From assembly GCA_036873135.1 (NCBI GenBank), contig JAPTYO010000010.1:27025772-27089771 (forward strand): a DNA stretch of 64,000 bases, given 5' to 3'. This document shows positions 21,554 through 34,600 of this stretch, piece by piece. Position numbers and translations under genes: made by a program. Origin of the DNA: Clarkia xantiana subsp. parviflora. Its lineage: Eukaryota; Streptophyta; Magnoliopsida; Myrtales; Onagraceae. The notes under the pieces were generated by a model that worked only from the letters and a program-made list of their open reading frames with translations, did not search any database and was not told where the DNA came from. Position 1 is the stretch's first letter, and each line of letters begins with the position of its first letter.

Positions 21554-23400
21554 CTAAACCCTACGCAATCCAAGCAGTTTTACGTGCTTTTCGAATATCT
21601 CCTTGCGTAGTGGTTTAGTTAATGGGTCCGCAATCATATTATCAGTGGACAAGTATTCCATAGTGATTATATAATCATCTACCATAGATTTAGCATAGAA
21701 ATATTTCACATCAATGTGTTTGATCCTACTATGGTACTTCGGATTCTTAACTGCCGCAATGGCTGCTTGACTGTCAGAGAAGACCTTCACAGGTTTATTC
21801 TCAACATCACCACCAATCAGTTTAGTTAGAAGCCTTTTGAGCCAAACTGCTTCTTGTGCATTCTTAGAGAGAGCTACGAATTCCGATTCCATCGTGGAAA
21901 GCGCGACACATATTTTCTTCTTGCTCGTCCATGAAATGGCGGCATTAGCAAGGAGGAACACTCCCCCTGTGGTGGACTTACGATCATCCGAATCGCCACC
22001 ATGGTCGGCGTCACTGTAACTGGTCAATTCTAACTTCTTGCCCTCATAGCACAGCGCGTAGCGGCAGTACCATTCAGATAATGAATTATTCGTTTTACAG
22101 CCTTTAAATGTTGTTAGCCAGGATCTGATTGTAAACGTGCTACTAGGCCCACGACGTAACAGATATCCGGACAGGTGCATTGCATGGCGTACATCAAACT
22201 ACCGACCATGCTCAAATACTCCGCACCCTTCATCTGTTCACGCTCTGCCAGGTTCTTGGGGCCGTCATGTTTTGATAGTGCGCACCCAAACACCACCGGC
22301 ATATCCACGGGTTTGGCATCCTGTAATCTGAATATTTTCAACAGTTTGTTGATATAAGCTTCTTCAGACAGCAATTTCCGGGTAGCCCGATCTCTAGCAA
22401 TTTTAATGCCTAAGATGTACGTGGCCTCTCTCATGTCCTTCATCTCAAATACAGATGCCAACCAGGACTTTGACTTGTTCATAAAACTCACGTCGTTTGC
22501 GGCAAGAGTATGTTGTCCACGTATAAGGTTAAGATGAAATAGTTAGACCCGGAGGTCTTATAATACACGTACGAATCCTTGTGAAGATTCACAAATCCGT
22601 TTCCTACGATTTCCTCGTGGAATCTGCGGTACCATTGCCGAGACGACTGTTTAAGACCGTAAATGGACCTTTGGAGTTTACAAACTTTACGTTCATTACC
22701 GGGAGTAATGAAATCCTCTGGTTGCTCCATGTAAATTTCTTCCAGGTTTCCGTGGAGGAATGCGGTCTTAACATCTATTTGGTGCAGCTCGAGATCGAGA
22801 CATACAACCAAGGCCAGAATGGCCCGTACTGTGGTGTAACGCACAATGTGTGGGTATGTTTCGTCAAAGTCCACTCCGTGAAGTTGGGTATATCATTTCG
22901 CAACAAGTCGGGCTTTGTATCGCTCGACCTTTCCATCAGCAATGAGTTTTAATTTAAGAACCCACTTAGCTCTTATGGCTCTGCGGTTAGCAGGTAAATC
23001 AACCAAAGACCATACCGAATTGGCTTTCATTGATGAAGTCTATTCCTCCACTGCATTCCTCTATTCCTTTGCTTTGAGGTCCTTCCAACGCTTGTTGAAC
23101 CGTTACTGGTTCGTCAACAGATGTTAGAGTGAAGATTTCTCCTCTCTCGATGGGATACTTCCTAGGAGAAGTTCGATGCCTTTGACTACGTCTAGGCTCG
23201 TTCCCCCCATCTTGATTTTGAACGCTACTCCCACTCGGGACAATGCTTCTAATCGGAGCATCACTCCCACTGGGAACAAGGGCAGTGCTTGAACCTTGAC
23301 CTACAACCTTCCTCGAATGGCCTATTGGTCTCGGGATCCTATCCCCGAGATGAATTCCTTGATCACTAGGACCTGGAACCAAGTTGGTCGGTGTACTCCC
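21554..23400 (-). pseudogene. Copia pol remnant: reverse transcriptase and RNase H
   Basis: Frames at 23382-22999 (linker, RRSQRHRTSPRKYP), 22874-22488 (RT core: HQIDVKTAFLHGNL, GLKQSSRQWYRRF, catalytic box YVDN instead of YVDD), 22491-22114 (RT end: LGIKIARDR, GSLMYAM) and 22180-21554 (RNase H: SDADHGGDSDDRKST, STMESEFVALS, ADPLTKPL). The pieces overlap in different frames, so at least two frameshifts are present. The changed catalytic aspartate and the missing 5' half make it non-functional. Confidence 0.9.
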
Positions 23401-23745
23401 ACTGGAAACAATGGGTAGTATTGGTGGTTGTGGTGTCGATCCGGCTACATATTATCAGGTTCAATTTGATTCGTCTCTGCGGCAACAGTGATTTGTGTGG
23501 CAGGGTATGATCCTCCCACTAGATTATAATGAAAATGTTTCCATTATCATTAACCATGTCATTCACTTGCGTTTCCGGTTCAAATCTCCCACTCGAAGTA
23601 AGTGGGACCTGATCATCTATGTTATCCTGCTCCAGTTTAGTCAATATCTCATCTGTTTTAATTTCGCCAAGCGTTGGGAATTCGTCCTCAAGGAAAATTA
23701 CGTATCTGGATTCATGTTCGACCACGCCACCATTCTTGAGCTGAC

Positions 23746-25374
23746 ATGAATACGTAACTCTTAGAGTTCTCTGAATATCTTATAAAGATACTTGTATCTC
23801 ACATGCTCTCTATTAGATCAATTTACTAAACGCAATTCTTGCTGTTGTTTACTCATTCATGTTTAGTTTTGAAATTAATTCGTTCTCCAATTCCATCGTC
23901 ATATGATGATATTGGCTAACTATAATTATGTCTCACCACTTTTTGTTTAAGATACACTATGCACACAAGGTGTCCGATGAATTGTCCCACTATTCTTTTT
24001 AATTGTGTTACTGGTTTAACTAATTTATTCATGTTTAATTTCAACTTGAATGAGTATCAATAATTTATATAGATTAAAACTTCAGTTCATAACTAACTTT
24101 GTTCTAAATGTACTCACAATAATGAATGTCAATGTTAATATCAATTTCGCTAATTACAATACGTTTAATTGGTAAATAGTCTGAACAAATCTCTGAATTG
24201 CGTGTGCAAAATAAGTCAGCACTCATACTGTCGATACTGATTGTATTATGTTTGACTTTTGTGTTTTTTGGTGCATATGGTTTTTCTAAACATTCTATCA
24301 TATTTGTCCACTTAAAATTGAATTACATCCATCTGGGACAGTTCATGCTTGGGACCAACAACATCGTGAGGCTTTCCATATTGTCACTCTTGGACATTTC
24401 ATCACAATCACATTACTGTTGATTTTTTTACAATTCTCTGTTAATAAGCCATTGATTGGTTAATTTTCACCATTTATTTTATTTCACAGTTTTCTAATCT
24501 TGAAACTTTAGATTGTGTCATTCCATTATTGCTTGGGAGGCAATGGATTAATTTTTATTTTTTTTCTTTTCACAGTTTTCTAATCTTGAAACTTTGGTTT
24601 ATGTCATTCCATTAGTGCTAGGGAGGCAATGAATTAATTCTTTTTTTCACAGTTTTCTAATCTTGAAATTTTAGCTTGTGTCATCCCATCAGTGCTTAGC
24701 AGGCAATGAATTAAGTTGGATGTTGTTTATTCATTTTCTCACTACATATACAAGCCAAGTTTTCAGTGAACTTATTTCATTTTACTTAAGAGCCTATATA
24801 GATATTGACATAAGTGCTAAGCCAACTAAGTAGATATATTTGTATGTTAAGTTTATTTAATTTCTTGACCTTTACACATTACTTTTATATATTGTAATGG
24901 ATGGATGTCATTACCATGGCAGTACAACCTCCTGCGACTTATTATGCATTATTAAGTCACTTTTTTCTCTACTGTTTGAAGAGTTAGTTTGTAAGACATT
25001 AAATAGGGTAGAACTGGATTTTTTTTTTTTTTTTACCGAATGGTAGAACTGGATTTGTTATGATTTATGGCAAAGATTTTTTTATTTTTTTTCAGTTTCC
25101 TCTTATGTAGTTGGTTAATTACTTCCTGCTCTATTATATAGGTGACATATAATATATATGACTGTCACGCATGGGTTTGCGTTGTCCATTAGTAATAGTA
25201 AAGAACAAGCAATGGACATTTGTACAGATAGATTATCAAGAACTTCATCTTATTGGCAACATCTTTACAAAACCATGAAATTAGCAGCCTTTAGGTCCTC
25301 TCTCTTTCATTACGTATTAAACAAGATATTAAGAAAGTATTGCTTGGAAAACAAGAAACCCCTCGAATCAGTCC
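23746..25374. other. AT-rich spacer downstream of the APS gene
   Basis: No protein-like frame. It includes a three-copy tandem repeat at 24483-24717 and poly-T runs near 25020. The last few hundred bases before 25375 are likely the 3' untranslated region of the minus-strand gene, though no poly-A signal was assigned. Confidence 0.5.
24483..24717. repeat. 77-86-bp tandem repeat, 3 copies
   Basis: TTCACAGTTTTCTAATCTTG starts at 24483, 24569 and 24646. Each copy continues with a GTCATTCCATTA..GCT..GAGGCAATG segment and a variable T-rich tail, which explains the uneven period. Confidence 0.9.
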
Positions 25375-28207
25375 TTAAATTGTGGTTCCAGTTGGAATCA
25401 ACGCGTCCTTAATAATCGTCACGATCCCGCTCTTGATGAAGTAGCCGTCCGTTTCCCTTGCTGCTTCTTGTATGTTGTCTTTGTTAAGAATCTGCAGACA
25501 CAACGCAAAATCAACATCAGATTTGTATAAAACACGAAAAAAAAAAAAAGAGTATCGAAGAAACCGACCTTGACATCATCTCCAATTCTTGCATTCTTGT
25601 CGATAATAGCTCTTTTAATATGACAATTCTTGCCAATACCAATTGGGATGCCGCCTTTTGCAGCCAGAAGACTCCTATCAGCATCGGTCTGTAGCCAACG
25701 AAGAAAAAAACCCGGATATTACACCATTTGATGCCATATATATATATATGACCACAGAGATTTTCAAGTCTTACCTCGTAATAATCTGCCCCCATTACTA
25801 ATGTGTCTTCAACAATCGCACCCTCAGATATGCATGACCGAAGTCCAATGACCGAGTGATGAATTTTACAGTTCTGTGTTGTTGAATACCAAGAAGATCA
25901 GTTCAAAAATTCAAAACAGATACGCCGCCAAAATCAGCCGAAAAAAGTGGAAATCAACAATCTGATAGTTGGATACCGAATATCAACATTTTAAATCTAG
26001 GACAGCTATTAGCATCATGACCTGAGACTGTTTTTAGGTTCTTAACCCTTATTTGTATTCAATTGCAGATAATGAACTCATTGCAAGAACCGAAACAGAC
26101 TTGCCTTAATCACGCAACCTTCGCCAATAACACTATCGGTGATATCAGCATCCAGCATCTTTGATGGAGGCAAGTACCGAGGTTGGGTGTAGATTGGAGA
26201 TGACCGATCGTAGAAGCTGAAAAAGAAGACTCCTGTATTTAAACATCCAAATACACAAAAAAGAGGACATTTATTTAATAAAGATCATAGGAGCTACCTG
26301 AAATCCGGCACTGGCTTCTTAGTAATTCCGAGGTTTGCATTGTAGAAAGCCTCGATTGTACCAATATCCTCCCAGTAACCATCATATAGATAAGCTTGCA
26401 CCTGTTTTGGAATCAAAATAAAGAATTAACTAAACAATTAGTAATATGAGATGAGTAAGTGCTGATAATGATTTAAGGATATACAGCATACCCTCAATCC
26501 AAGTTCAGTTGCACCGGGAATGACTTCACTTCCAAAATCATTGGCTCCGGGGAACTTATCCCTAAGAAGATCCATCATCACATTCTTGCTTACAACGTAT
26601 ATTCCCATGCTTGCAATGTAAGGCATCTCCTTTGCTCTCTCATCATCAAGACCTAGGATAGTGGTATCGACCTAAGGAAACACAATACACAAAAAAAGGA
26701 AAGTTTAATCTTTTGATGAGAAAATTAAGGATCAGATAAAACATCGAAAAGACATTTAACCTGCATTGCTTTTAGTTGCTCTCCTTTTGGTTTTTCAGCA
26801 AATTCAGTTATACGTCCCTCTTCATCAATCTTCATCAGACCAAATGCAGTGGCACGTGCTTCATCCATCGGAAGAGCAGCCACGGTAATATCAGCATCAG
26901 TTTCTCGGTGAGCCTGAATGAATCTCTCATAGTCCATTCTGTACAGATGATCTCCAGCAAGAACCAAGTACTCTAATACATTGTGCTCCTCAAACAACCA
27001 CAGGTACTGCCTCACAGCATCTGCTGTACCCTGTAACCCAACAAATGCGAAATGTGAGGACAAAAATGGGATATTTTGATTGATTCACTCTATATTTATG
27101 ATAAAAGGATCAATGAAGTTGTAAATCTAGTTAAGGCATTCCACATGATTTTACTCAGCGTGCACTGATCAATCATCAAAAAATTGGGAGAATTCACAGT
27201 ACCTGAAACCAATTAGGGTTCTCTGGGCTCTGCTGTGCAGCAAGAACTTCCACAAAACCCTCATTTTTGTAACCAGCCATGTTGCTTGCATATGCCCTCG
27301 AAAGGTGGCGATTGAGCGACGCGGAATTGAATTGTGTGAGGACGTAAATCTTATTTATGTTGCTGTTCAAGCAGTTGCTGACAGGGATATCGATGAGCCT
27401 GTAGTTTGCTCCTAAAGGAACAGCAGGCTTGGCCCTCTTCTTTGTAAGAGGGTAAAGGCGAGTCCCAGCTCCTCCTCCCAATATGATTCCAAGAACACTC
27501 TGAATAACAGCAGTGATATTAGATTTCAGCAATTCAGAACGAACTAAATAGAGCTAAAAGTAATCAAAAGTTTAGCAGTAAGAAATCCACATATTTCAGC
27601 CTCTTCTTCAAAGGATAATGCAATCTAGACACAATTCAGTCCGTATTAGGCATCAAATTTCTACATTCCTTCCTAAACATTCAATTTTTCACCTTTTCCA
27701 ATCACAAGTAAAGTCGAAAATATCCAGAATCTGAATCGTATATTCATGATATTTTAGAAAAAGAATCAAAATCATAGATAGTTACTATAACCAGATCACC
27801 AATCCGAACCCATAGAACCAAATGCGATCAAGAAAAGACAGAAAACTGAACCAAATTTCTCTACTGGCACGCAAATCGACGACGTAGAAACGAAGATAAT
27901 GAAATGCAGAGCTAAAGTCGGAAAGAAAGCTGACCCTGCTAGCGTCGGGGTCAAGACATGTCTGGGAGTTGTTGGAATCGGAGACCGCCTCCGGCGAGAC
28001 GACGATCGGAAATCTACGGAGTTTGCGAGAGGAGCGAGTCCCGGAGCTCGCTGCGATCTTGTCGCCGAAGACTTGGGAGGAGCCGAAAGAAAGGGCGGCG
28101 CACTTCGGGTTGGACTTCCTCTGGCTCAGTGAATCAGAGGCTGTTGAAGAAGAAGAAGAGGATGGAACCTTGAAAGCGCCCATCGCAGCCATGCTCGACA
28201 TTGCCAT
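25375..28207 (-). CDS. APS1: ADP-glucose pyrophosphorylase small (catalytic) subunit, chloroplastic
   Basis: Makes ADP-glucose from glucose-1-phosphate and ATP in plastids, as a tetramer with large subunits; it is the regulated step of starch synthesis. Nine exons: 28207-27935, 27499-27203, 27030-26761, 26671-26492, 26401-26298, 26216-26105, 25873-25775, 25688-25569, 25491-25375. They join in frame to 523 residues, the usual family length. Residues 1-70 are a serine-rich transit peptide. QTCLDP near residue 84 holds the redox cysteine of the intersubunit disulfide. GGGAGTRL (99-106), [20 protein letters not shown] (D217), EKPKGEQ and the C-terminal YFIKSGIV activator-site lysine are all present. 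The right-handed beta-helix part is complete. All introns are GT-AG except intron 6, which uses a GC donor (AAG|GCAAGT). The start is the first ATG of [12 protein letters not shown]; two further in-frame ATGs follow closely. No lesion was found. Confidence 0.97.
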
Positions 28208-28325
28208 TACTGGTGGTGGTGGCTCAGTGAGTTGAGTGCAGAGGGTGAGAGAGATTCTGTGGAGGAGAGGAGAGGAGAGGGGAGGTGGCTGATATTTGAT
28301 GGCCTCGGGAATATATTTTCCCACC
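28208..28325 (-). promoter_or_regulatory. APS1 5' UTR and probable TATA region
   Basis: On the minus strand a TATA-like AAAATATATTCCC lies at about 28309-28321. After it come a CT-rich leader (CTCTCCTCTCC runs, 28258-28284) and the start codon at 28207. The TATA-to-ATG distance of about 105 bp and the pyrimidine-rich leader suit a plant promoter. The transcription start itself is inferred. Confidence 0.45.
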
Positions 28326-30747
28326 GATGCCGGAATTATTTTACGTTATTGACCTTTTACTCTTTCAATTTAATTAATTAATTATTTATTTATTTAGTAT
28401 AATTCCTATTCTTATTCTATTTTAAGTGTTGCACGTAGATCCCCCTATAGTCTGTCTGTCTGTTCAGATTAATACTTTACTGTAAAGTTGAGCTACACCA
28501 GTCATGTATGGCATTATTGAAACTTTTTTATGCTTAAAATAGTTTTAGAAATCATGAGTGATATAATTTGTCAGACCAACGCTTATATGATATTTTGTAT
28601 TTCGAAAAAAAAAAAAAAAACTCACACTTTATTCACATACCGCGTCAGACATTAGATGATGCAAGTAACATACAACGATCGACATTTTGATTATACTATA
28701 TTGTTAGTGGAGCTATGTTGACAGAGTCAGTACAAGCACATGTTTTCACTAAGTGTAGTTGGAAAAATCCGATATTAAACAGGAGAGTTCGAACATTAAA
28801 TACTAAGATGGATCTAGAGTCTCTTAAAATAATTATGGTATTGTAAGTTGTTATTATATCATACCATAATGTAATATAATATAACAGTTCAATATTTCGT
28901 GTTCTAATATGCAATATTAAGTTCGAGTTTTAAAATTAAAAAATTATTTTATCACAAGTACTTCCTAAGGAACTCAGTAATAGCGAAAATTATTTTAAAA
29001 TCTAATACATTTATATTTGGTAAGAAAAATACATATAGCATAAATACATTTTTGCCTATAATTACTTTTTAATAAAATTAATATATATATATGTGTAATT
29101 AAAAATTGGTATATTAATAATATGTCTAGGAGGGGACAAGAAGTTGGGATTGAGAAATTGGTGGATGTCATGTCAAAGGGATACACCTGGCAACATCAAC
29201 CTGTACAAATCCTAGTCTTTACGTGGACCGTCCATTTTTTAATATTTAAAGAAAATTGTTAAGTTAAATTATTTAATGTTGTTGGGTTAGTCACGGATTT
29301 TGATGAATTTATTTATTAATCCGTAGAGGCAGCATCACGTGTCTTGTTCCATCTATCTATCCATCACCGTTGAGCTGCTTCCAATCCAATCTCCTCATGT
29401 CGTTTCCTTGTTTCTTTCTATATGTCTGTCAGTCGGGAGCTATCTAATGATTTGCCACTAGATAGAGTGGTGGTTTACTTTAGTAGTTACTATTTACCAA
29501 CTCGATTGTCTTTAAAATTTTATATTCGCAAATCATATCCGATTAAAATATAAGGTTTGACATATTGCATCATATTTAAGAGATGAATAAAACTATATTT
29601 AATGAATACTAGAGAGGTAGGCATGTGCGTTGCACATGCGACTAACTTAATATGGTATTTGTACAATGTAATACTTAAGAAATGGTAAGAGATGACTAAA
29701 TAAATCTACCAAGTAAAAATTAGAATTCTGTTAAAACTACCTAAATATAGTGTTGTGTTGGTCTATCTTGTACATCTAAATAGTGAGTAGCACAGAAAAA
29801 AAAAAAAAAACAATGCGATGTTAATAAGAGAAAGTAAATGGAGCAGCAGTCTACTATCTCGGAGAATGAATGCACTTGAAAAACTCACAAGAATTTCTCG
29901 TATTATACTGGGCTTCAATGACATCATACACCTTTAAACTTAAGTGCTACTTTTTTCTTCAAGAATTACCACGGAATCTCATATTAAACAAAAGAGAATC
30001 CCAGGTGGAGGTAAATAAAACAGATAAAAAAACGTCTTAATTAGCACAAGAGTTGCCATTATACCCAATGCTCGCTCCCCAGTATGAACTATATAGAGGT
30101 AAAAAAATCCAAGGTACGGTAGTTGCTTTGTTATGTCCCTGCAAATTAGGTGTTATTGTAATGCATGCAAAAGACTCTAAGACTACAAAACACGCAATTA
30201 TCATATGTTCTCTATAAGTGTATCATTTCAACAAATACAACTTAACTCTCTACATTGAAATAAGGTCCAAATATGATGAACTTGTGGAAATTAATATATA
30301 TTTTTTTTTTTTTTTGAAAAAGACATAGAAGCGACATTGAGTAAGGTAAACAATACACTTAAATATCAAGAGAATATATAACTCATAACTGGATACATAA
30401 ACAGTACCTAAAAGCTAGCAAGCTCTGGGGCCTAGGTGAGATCTTCTGTTCAACATTCATATCCATTAAATACCCTTTGCCTATACCGACGTTCTTTCAA
30501 TTATCCATGTTGTATGTGTTATTATGCAAATTGACAAAACGCAGTAAGTTTTTCTACTGAATTGATATTTGAGTATTTTACATGTTAATTTGAGAAACAT
30601 GCATGCAAATTGCAATGACGTAAAAGAAAACAAATATAACTCATTCATATGTAATAAGATTGTACAATTAAGATGTGATCGGTTGCAATGTGCGTGTGTG
30701 GAGTGGGAACAGTGGAAGGCGAGGGGGCGGGAAGAGCAGTTAGGGAT
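28326..30747. other. AT-rich intergenic region
   Basis: No gene recognised. It contains homopolymer A or T tracts (28604-28620, 29797-29811, 30301-30315). At 29620-29638 is a perfect short hairpin, GCATGTGC/GCACATGC, followed by GACTAAC. Confidence 0.5.
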
Positions 30748-30752
30748 AAATG
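30748..30752. repeat. Target-site duplication AAATG (left)
   Basis: AAATG directly precedes TGTTGGCC. The same five bases follow the right LTR at 37333-37337. Confidence 0.9.
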
Positions 30753-31552
30753 TGTTGGCCGTAAGGCCTGTTTTGGCATTATGGGCTTGCCTTAGCCCAT
30801 GTGAGGTGAATGACAATTGTCCAGATACATTGAACCGAAAATTTATTTTTGGTTACAATTAATTATGGACAGAATATATTTCAAGATTAATGTGATGCAA
30901 TTAATGCATCCAATTTTGGACAGAATTGATGTCGAGAATATTCTGCTAAATCTCGAATTTAATGCAGAAGGAGCCCATCTGCCCTATAAATACAGCATCA
31001 ATCCTTCACATTTGAACACACCTCACAAATTCATTCTCTCATTTTCTCTCTGAGTTTTCCTACATCTCCGAGTTTATCTGCCACTGCATTATCAGGTTCT
31101 GTTTATTTTATTATTCAGGTTCTACAGTATGTTCTTATATTGAATTTTTGTCGTCGTCGTCGGCATCTCTATTAAAATCCTGTTGTGTTCAGGTATTGAG
31201 TTCGGTTCGGTCAAGCGTGTTTCGTGCATAACACGATTTGACGACACTGTTGAATCCTGGGAGGTGATCGACCCGTGTTTAAACTCCTTTGCATAACCCG
31301 AGGGTGGAGTGGGACGAAATTGCCTTAAGGAGACCGTGATCAGCACGGGCCTCAGTATTAAAATCACGTTTTCGTCTTTCTCGATTTTACGTGTAATTTC
31401 GGAGTTGTTAATATCTTGCATGATAATTCGGTATAGTTATATGTAAGAACTCGAAATTTGACTATTTACATTTAGTCACTGAAGTTTCAAATATTGCAAA
31501 TTGATCCCTCAACCTTTTATGTTTTGCAGTTTGAGCCTGATATTTGCCAACA
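30753..31552 (+). mobile_element. Copia 5' LTR (800 bp)
   Basis: TGTTGGCCGTAAGG...GATATTTGCCAACA. A TATA-like CCTATAAATACAGC lies near 30982, followed by a CTCTC-rich leader. Confidence 0.92.
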
Positions 31553-31642
31553 GTCTTAAGGCAATTTTATTGTTGATTATCAGGGTTGTTGTTGGATCTT
31601 AATTTTGAAACTAACGTTGTTGTTTATCTGTTATCAGGTAAT

Positions 31643-34600
31643 ATGGATCCAAACAACAACACATCTGTTCCCTTCTCTAGCGAGATAATTCTCGAGACGG
31701 AAGTGCCGAATCAGGGAACTGAAGGTGTACCTCCACCGACAACTGCTGTCAACACCACTACTGTCACCACAACCGCTGCTGTATGCACCGGACTGAATTT
31801 GCTTCCAGGCGGTGGTTTCAACTTTGCTGCTCCAGGTGCCAGTTCATCTCAAACTGTTCCTAATCTCGGATTCGGGAACTTTGCTGGAGCACCATTGGCC
31901 GGAGGAGTGGCCATGCCCCGTATTTTAACTTCCCCGGTGAAGAAACCAGAAAAGTTTGACGGGACGAACTTCAAGATATGGAGTGAGAAGATGAAGTATT
32001 ATATCACCTTCCATAGCATGGAGAGATTCCTGACAGAAATGCCCCCACCAATTGTCCCAGATGATGCCACATCCTTCCTGGCGTTGGAGGCGTGGAAGCA
32101 TTCGGACTACCTGTGCAGGAACGCTATCATGAGCTGTCTTACCGACCCGCTGTATCATGTCTACAGCAGGACGACGTCTTCAAGGCAGCTGTGGACGTCC
32201 ATTAATTCAAAATACGAGTCGGAGGATGCTGGAAGGAAGAAATTCCTTGTTAGTAAACTATTTGATTTTAAAATGGTTGATAACAAATCTGTGATGCAGC
32301 AGGTGAACGCGCTCTTAAGTCTGCTTCAGGAGATCCATGATGCGCAGATGGCTTTTACCGAGTCATTCAAGGCGGCTGTGATTATGGAGAAGCTTCCCCC
32401 CAGCTGGGATTGGTTCAAGGGCTATCTGAAGCATAAGACAAAGGAGATGCCGGTTTCAGAGGTGGTCAGCAGGATCGCCACCCAGGAGGGTCTCCAGAAG
32501 AATGCCCAGGGAAATCCGGTCGGACCAATGAGGACGATCAACACGGCCAAGGCTAATGTGGTGGAGCACAACCAGGGCCCAAGCAAGCAGGGTTCTCGTG
32601 GAAGAGGAAAGAAGCCGCAAGACAAGGGGGTCAACCTAGGTCCGAAAGGCGGTGTTTCCAAGAAATCCAAATGCGGCCAATCTTCTAAGGGAGGCAAGGG
32701 ACCTCGAGGAGGACAAGGCTCTCAAGCTCCACAACGGTTTCAAGGTAGCTGTTTCAATTGTGGCAAGATAGGGCACAAAGCTAATGAGTGCAGGTTCCCT
32801 AAGAATTATGAAGCCCACGTGGCGACGGTTATCGAGGACATAGAGGACCTGAACTTGATCGCGGTGGTGTCAGAGATCAATATGGCTGATTCCAACCCCA
32901 AGGAGTGGTGGGTGGACACTGGCGCCACTAAGCATGTCTGCTCGAACAAGGCGGTGTTCTCAAGCTTGGAGGAGGTGGATACCGGAGAATCCCTGTTCAT
33001 GGGAAAATCTGCCTCATCGACGATTAAAGGCAGAGGAACGGTGGTGTTGAAGATGACTTCTGGCAAGGACGTTACCCTCACCAATGTGCTGTATGTTCCG
33101 GACATCCGGAAGAACTTGGTGTCTGGGGCCCTCTTGAACAAGCATGGTTTTCGTCTTGTGTTTGAGTCTGATAAGTTTGTACTTACTAAGAATAATGTCT
33201 TCATTGGTAAGGGGTATGAGAATGGAGGAATGTTTAAACTTTCTGTAATGGCAGTAGTGCCCAAAAAGAATATGAATAAGAATGCTTCCTCTTCTGCTTA
33301 CTTGCTTGAGTCTCCTAATTTATGGCATGGTAGGTTAGGACATGTTAATTTTGATTCTTTGCGGAAGCTAATTAACATGGAGCATATTCCTAAATTCAAA
33401 ATAGATCAGGAACACAAATGTGAAGTTTGCGTTGAAGCGAAACTTACTCGGACTTCGTTTCACTCAGTCGAAAGATTTACCGAACCTCTTGATCTAATAC
33501 ATAGCGATGTTTGTGACTTGAAGTATGTACAAACGCGTGGTGGAAATAAATACTTCATCACTTTCATAGATGATAATACGAAATTTTGCTATGTATACTT
33601 GATGAAAGGAAAAGATGAAGCAATTCAAAAATTCATGATCTACAAACAAGAAGTTGAGAATCAACTTAATAAGAAAATAAAAAAGTTACGCAGTGACAGA
33701 GGAGGTGAGTATGAAGCTCCGTTTGCAGAATTTTGCGCTGAACATGGAATTGTCCATGAAGTCACTGCTCCGTTTTCACCTCAGTCAAATGGGGTTGCGG
33801 AAAGGAAAAATCGAACATTGAAGGAAATGATGAATTCATTGTTGATTAGTTCGGGATTGCCCCAGAACATGTGGGGGGAAGCTATTTTGACTAGCAATTA
33901 CCTTTTGAATAAGGTACCCCAAAATAAGGAAGAGAAAACTCCGTTTGAATTGTGGAAAGGGAGGAAACCTTCTTATAATCACCTTCGAATGTGGGGGTGT
34001 CTTGCCAAGGTAATGATACCTCCCCCGAAGAAGGTGCGAATAGGCCTAAAAACCGTTGATTGCATTTTCATTGGGTATGCTCAGCATAGTAATGCATATC
34101 GGTTTCTTGTGTATGAATCAAAGGTGTCTGATATACACAAAAATACGATTATGGAGTCAAGAAATGCATATTTCTTTGAGAATGTATTTCCGGCTAAGTC
34201 CAGAGGAGAAGCAAGTTCTTCAAGACAAGCATATGAGACTATAGAGGAAAATAGTCAAGACCGAGAATATGAAGGGAATGTTGAGGTCGAGACCGAGGTT
34301 GAAACCGAGGTCGAGCCCAGAAGAAGTAAAAGGGCAAGGACTGAAAAGTCCTACGGTCCAGATTTTCTGACCTATATGCTTGAAACTGAACCTCAGACTT
34401 ACCAAGAAGCCGTAAACTCCTCTGAGGGTCCTCTATGGAAAGAGGCAATAAACAGTGAAATCGAATCGATCTTGCAGAATCATACTTGGGAGCTAGTGGA
34501 TCTTCCGCCCGGAAGCAAACCGCTAGGCTACAAGTGGATCTTTAAACGTAAAATGAAAGCAGATGGTTCGATTGATAAATATAAAGCCCGACTTGTCATC

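Larger units (their letters stand above)
19822..23745 (-). mobile_element. Copia element, 5'-truncated (family shared with 44563-49362)
   Basis: Minus-oriented: 3' LTR at 19822-20420, polypurine tract GGCGAGTGGGAGA beside it, 3' untranslated region to 21550, then RNase H and RT fragments up to about 23400, and a linker to about 23745. Integrase, protease, gag and 5' LTR are absent. The LTR and the 3' untranslated region align to the element at 44563-49362. Confidence 0.85.

Noticed and set aside
25158..25412. 84-codon plus-strand ORF overlapping the APS1 3' end
   Set aside because: It overlaps the last APS1 exon in antisense and has no recognisable domain.
27899..28235. Three plus-strand ORFs over the first APS1 exon
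   Set aside because: Antisense shadows of a conserved, spliced gene. Their products are arginine-rich low-complexity sequence.
30000..30700. Possible small genes upstream of the copia LTR
   Set aside because: The frames are short, overlap on both strands and show no domain or codon preference.
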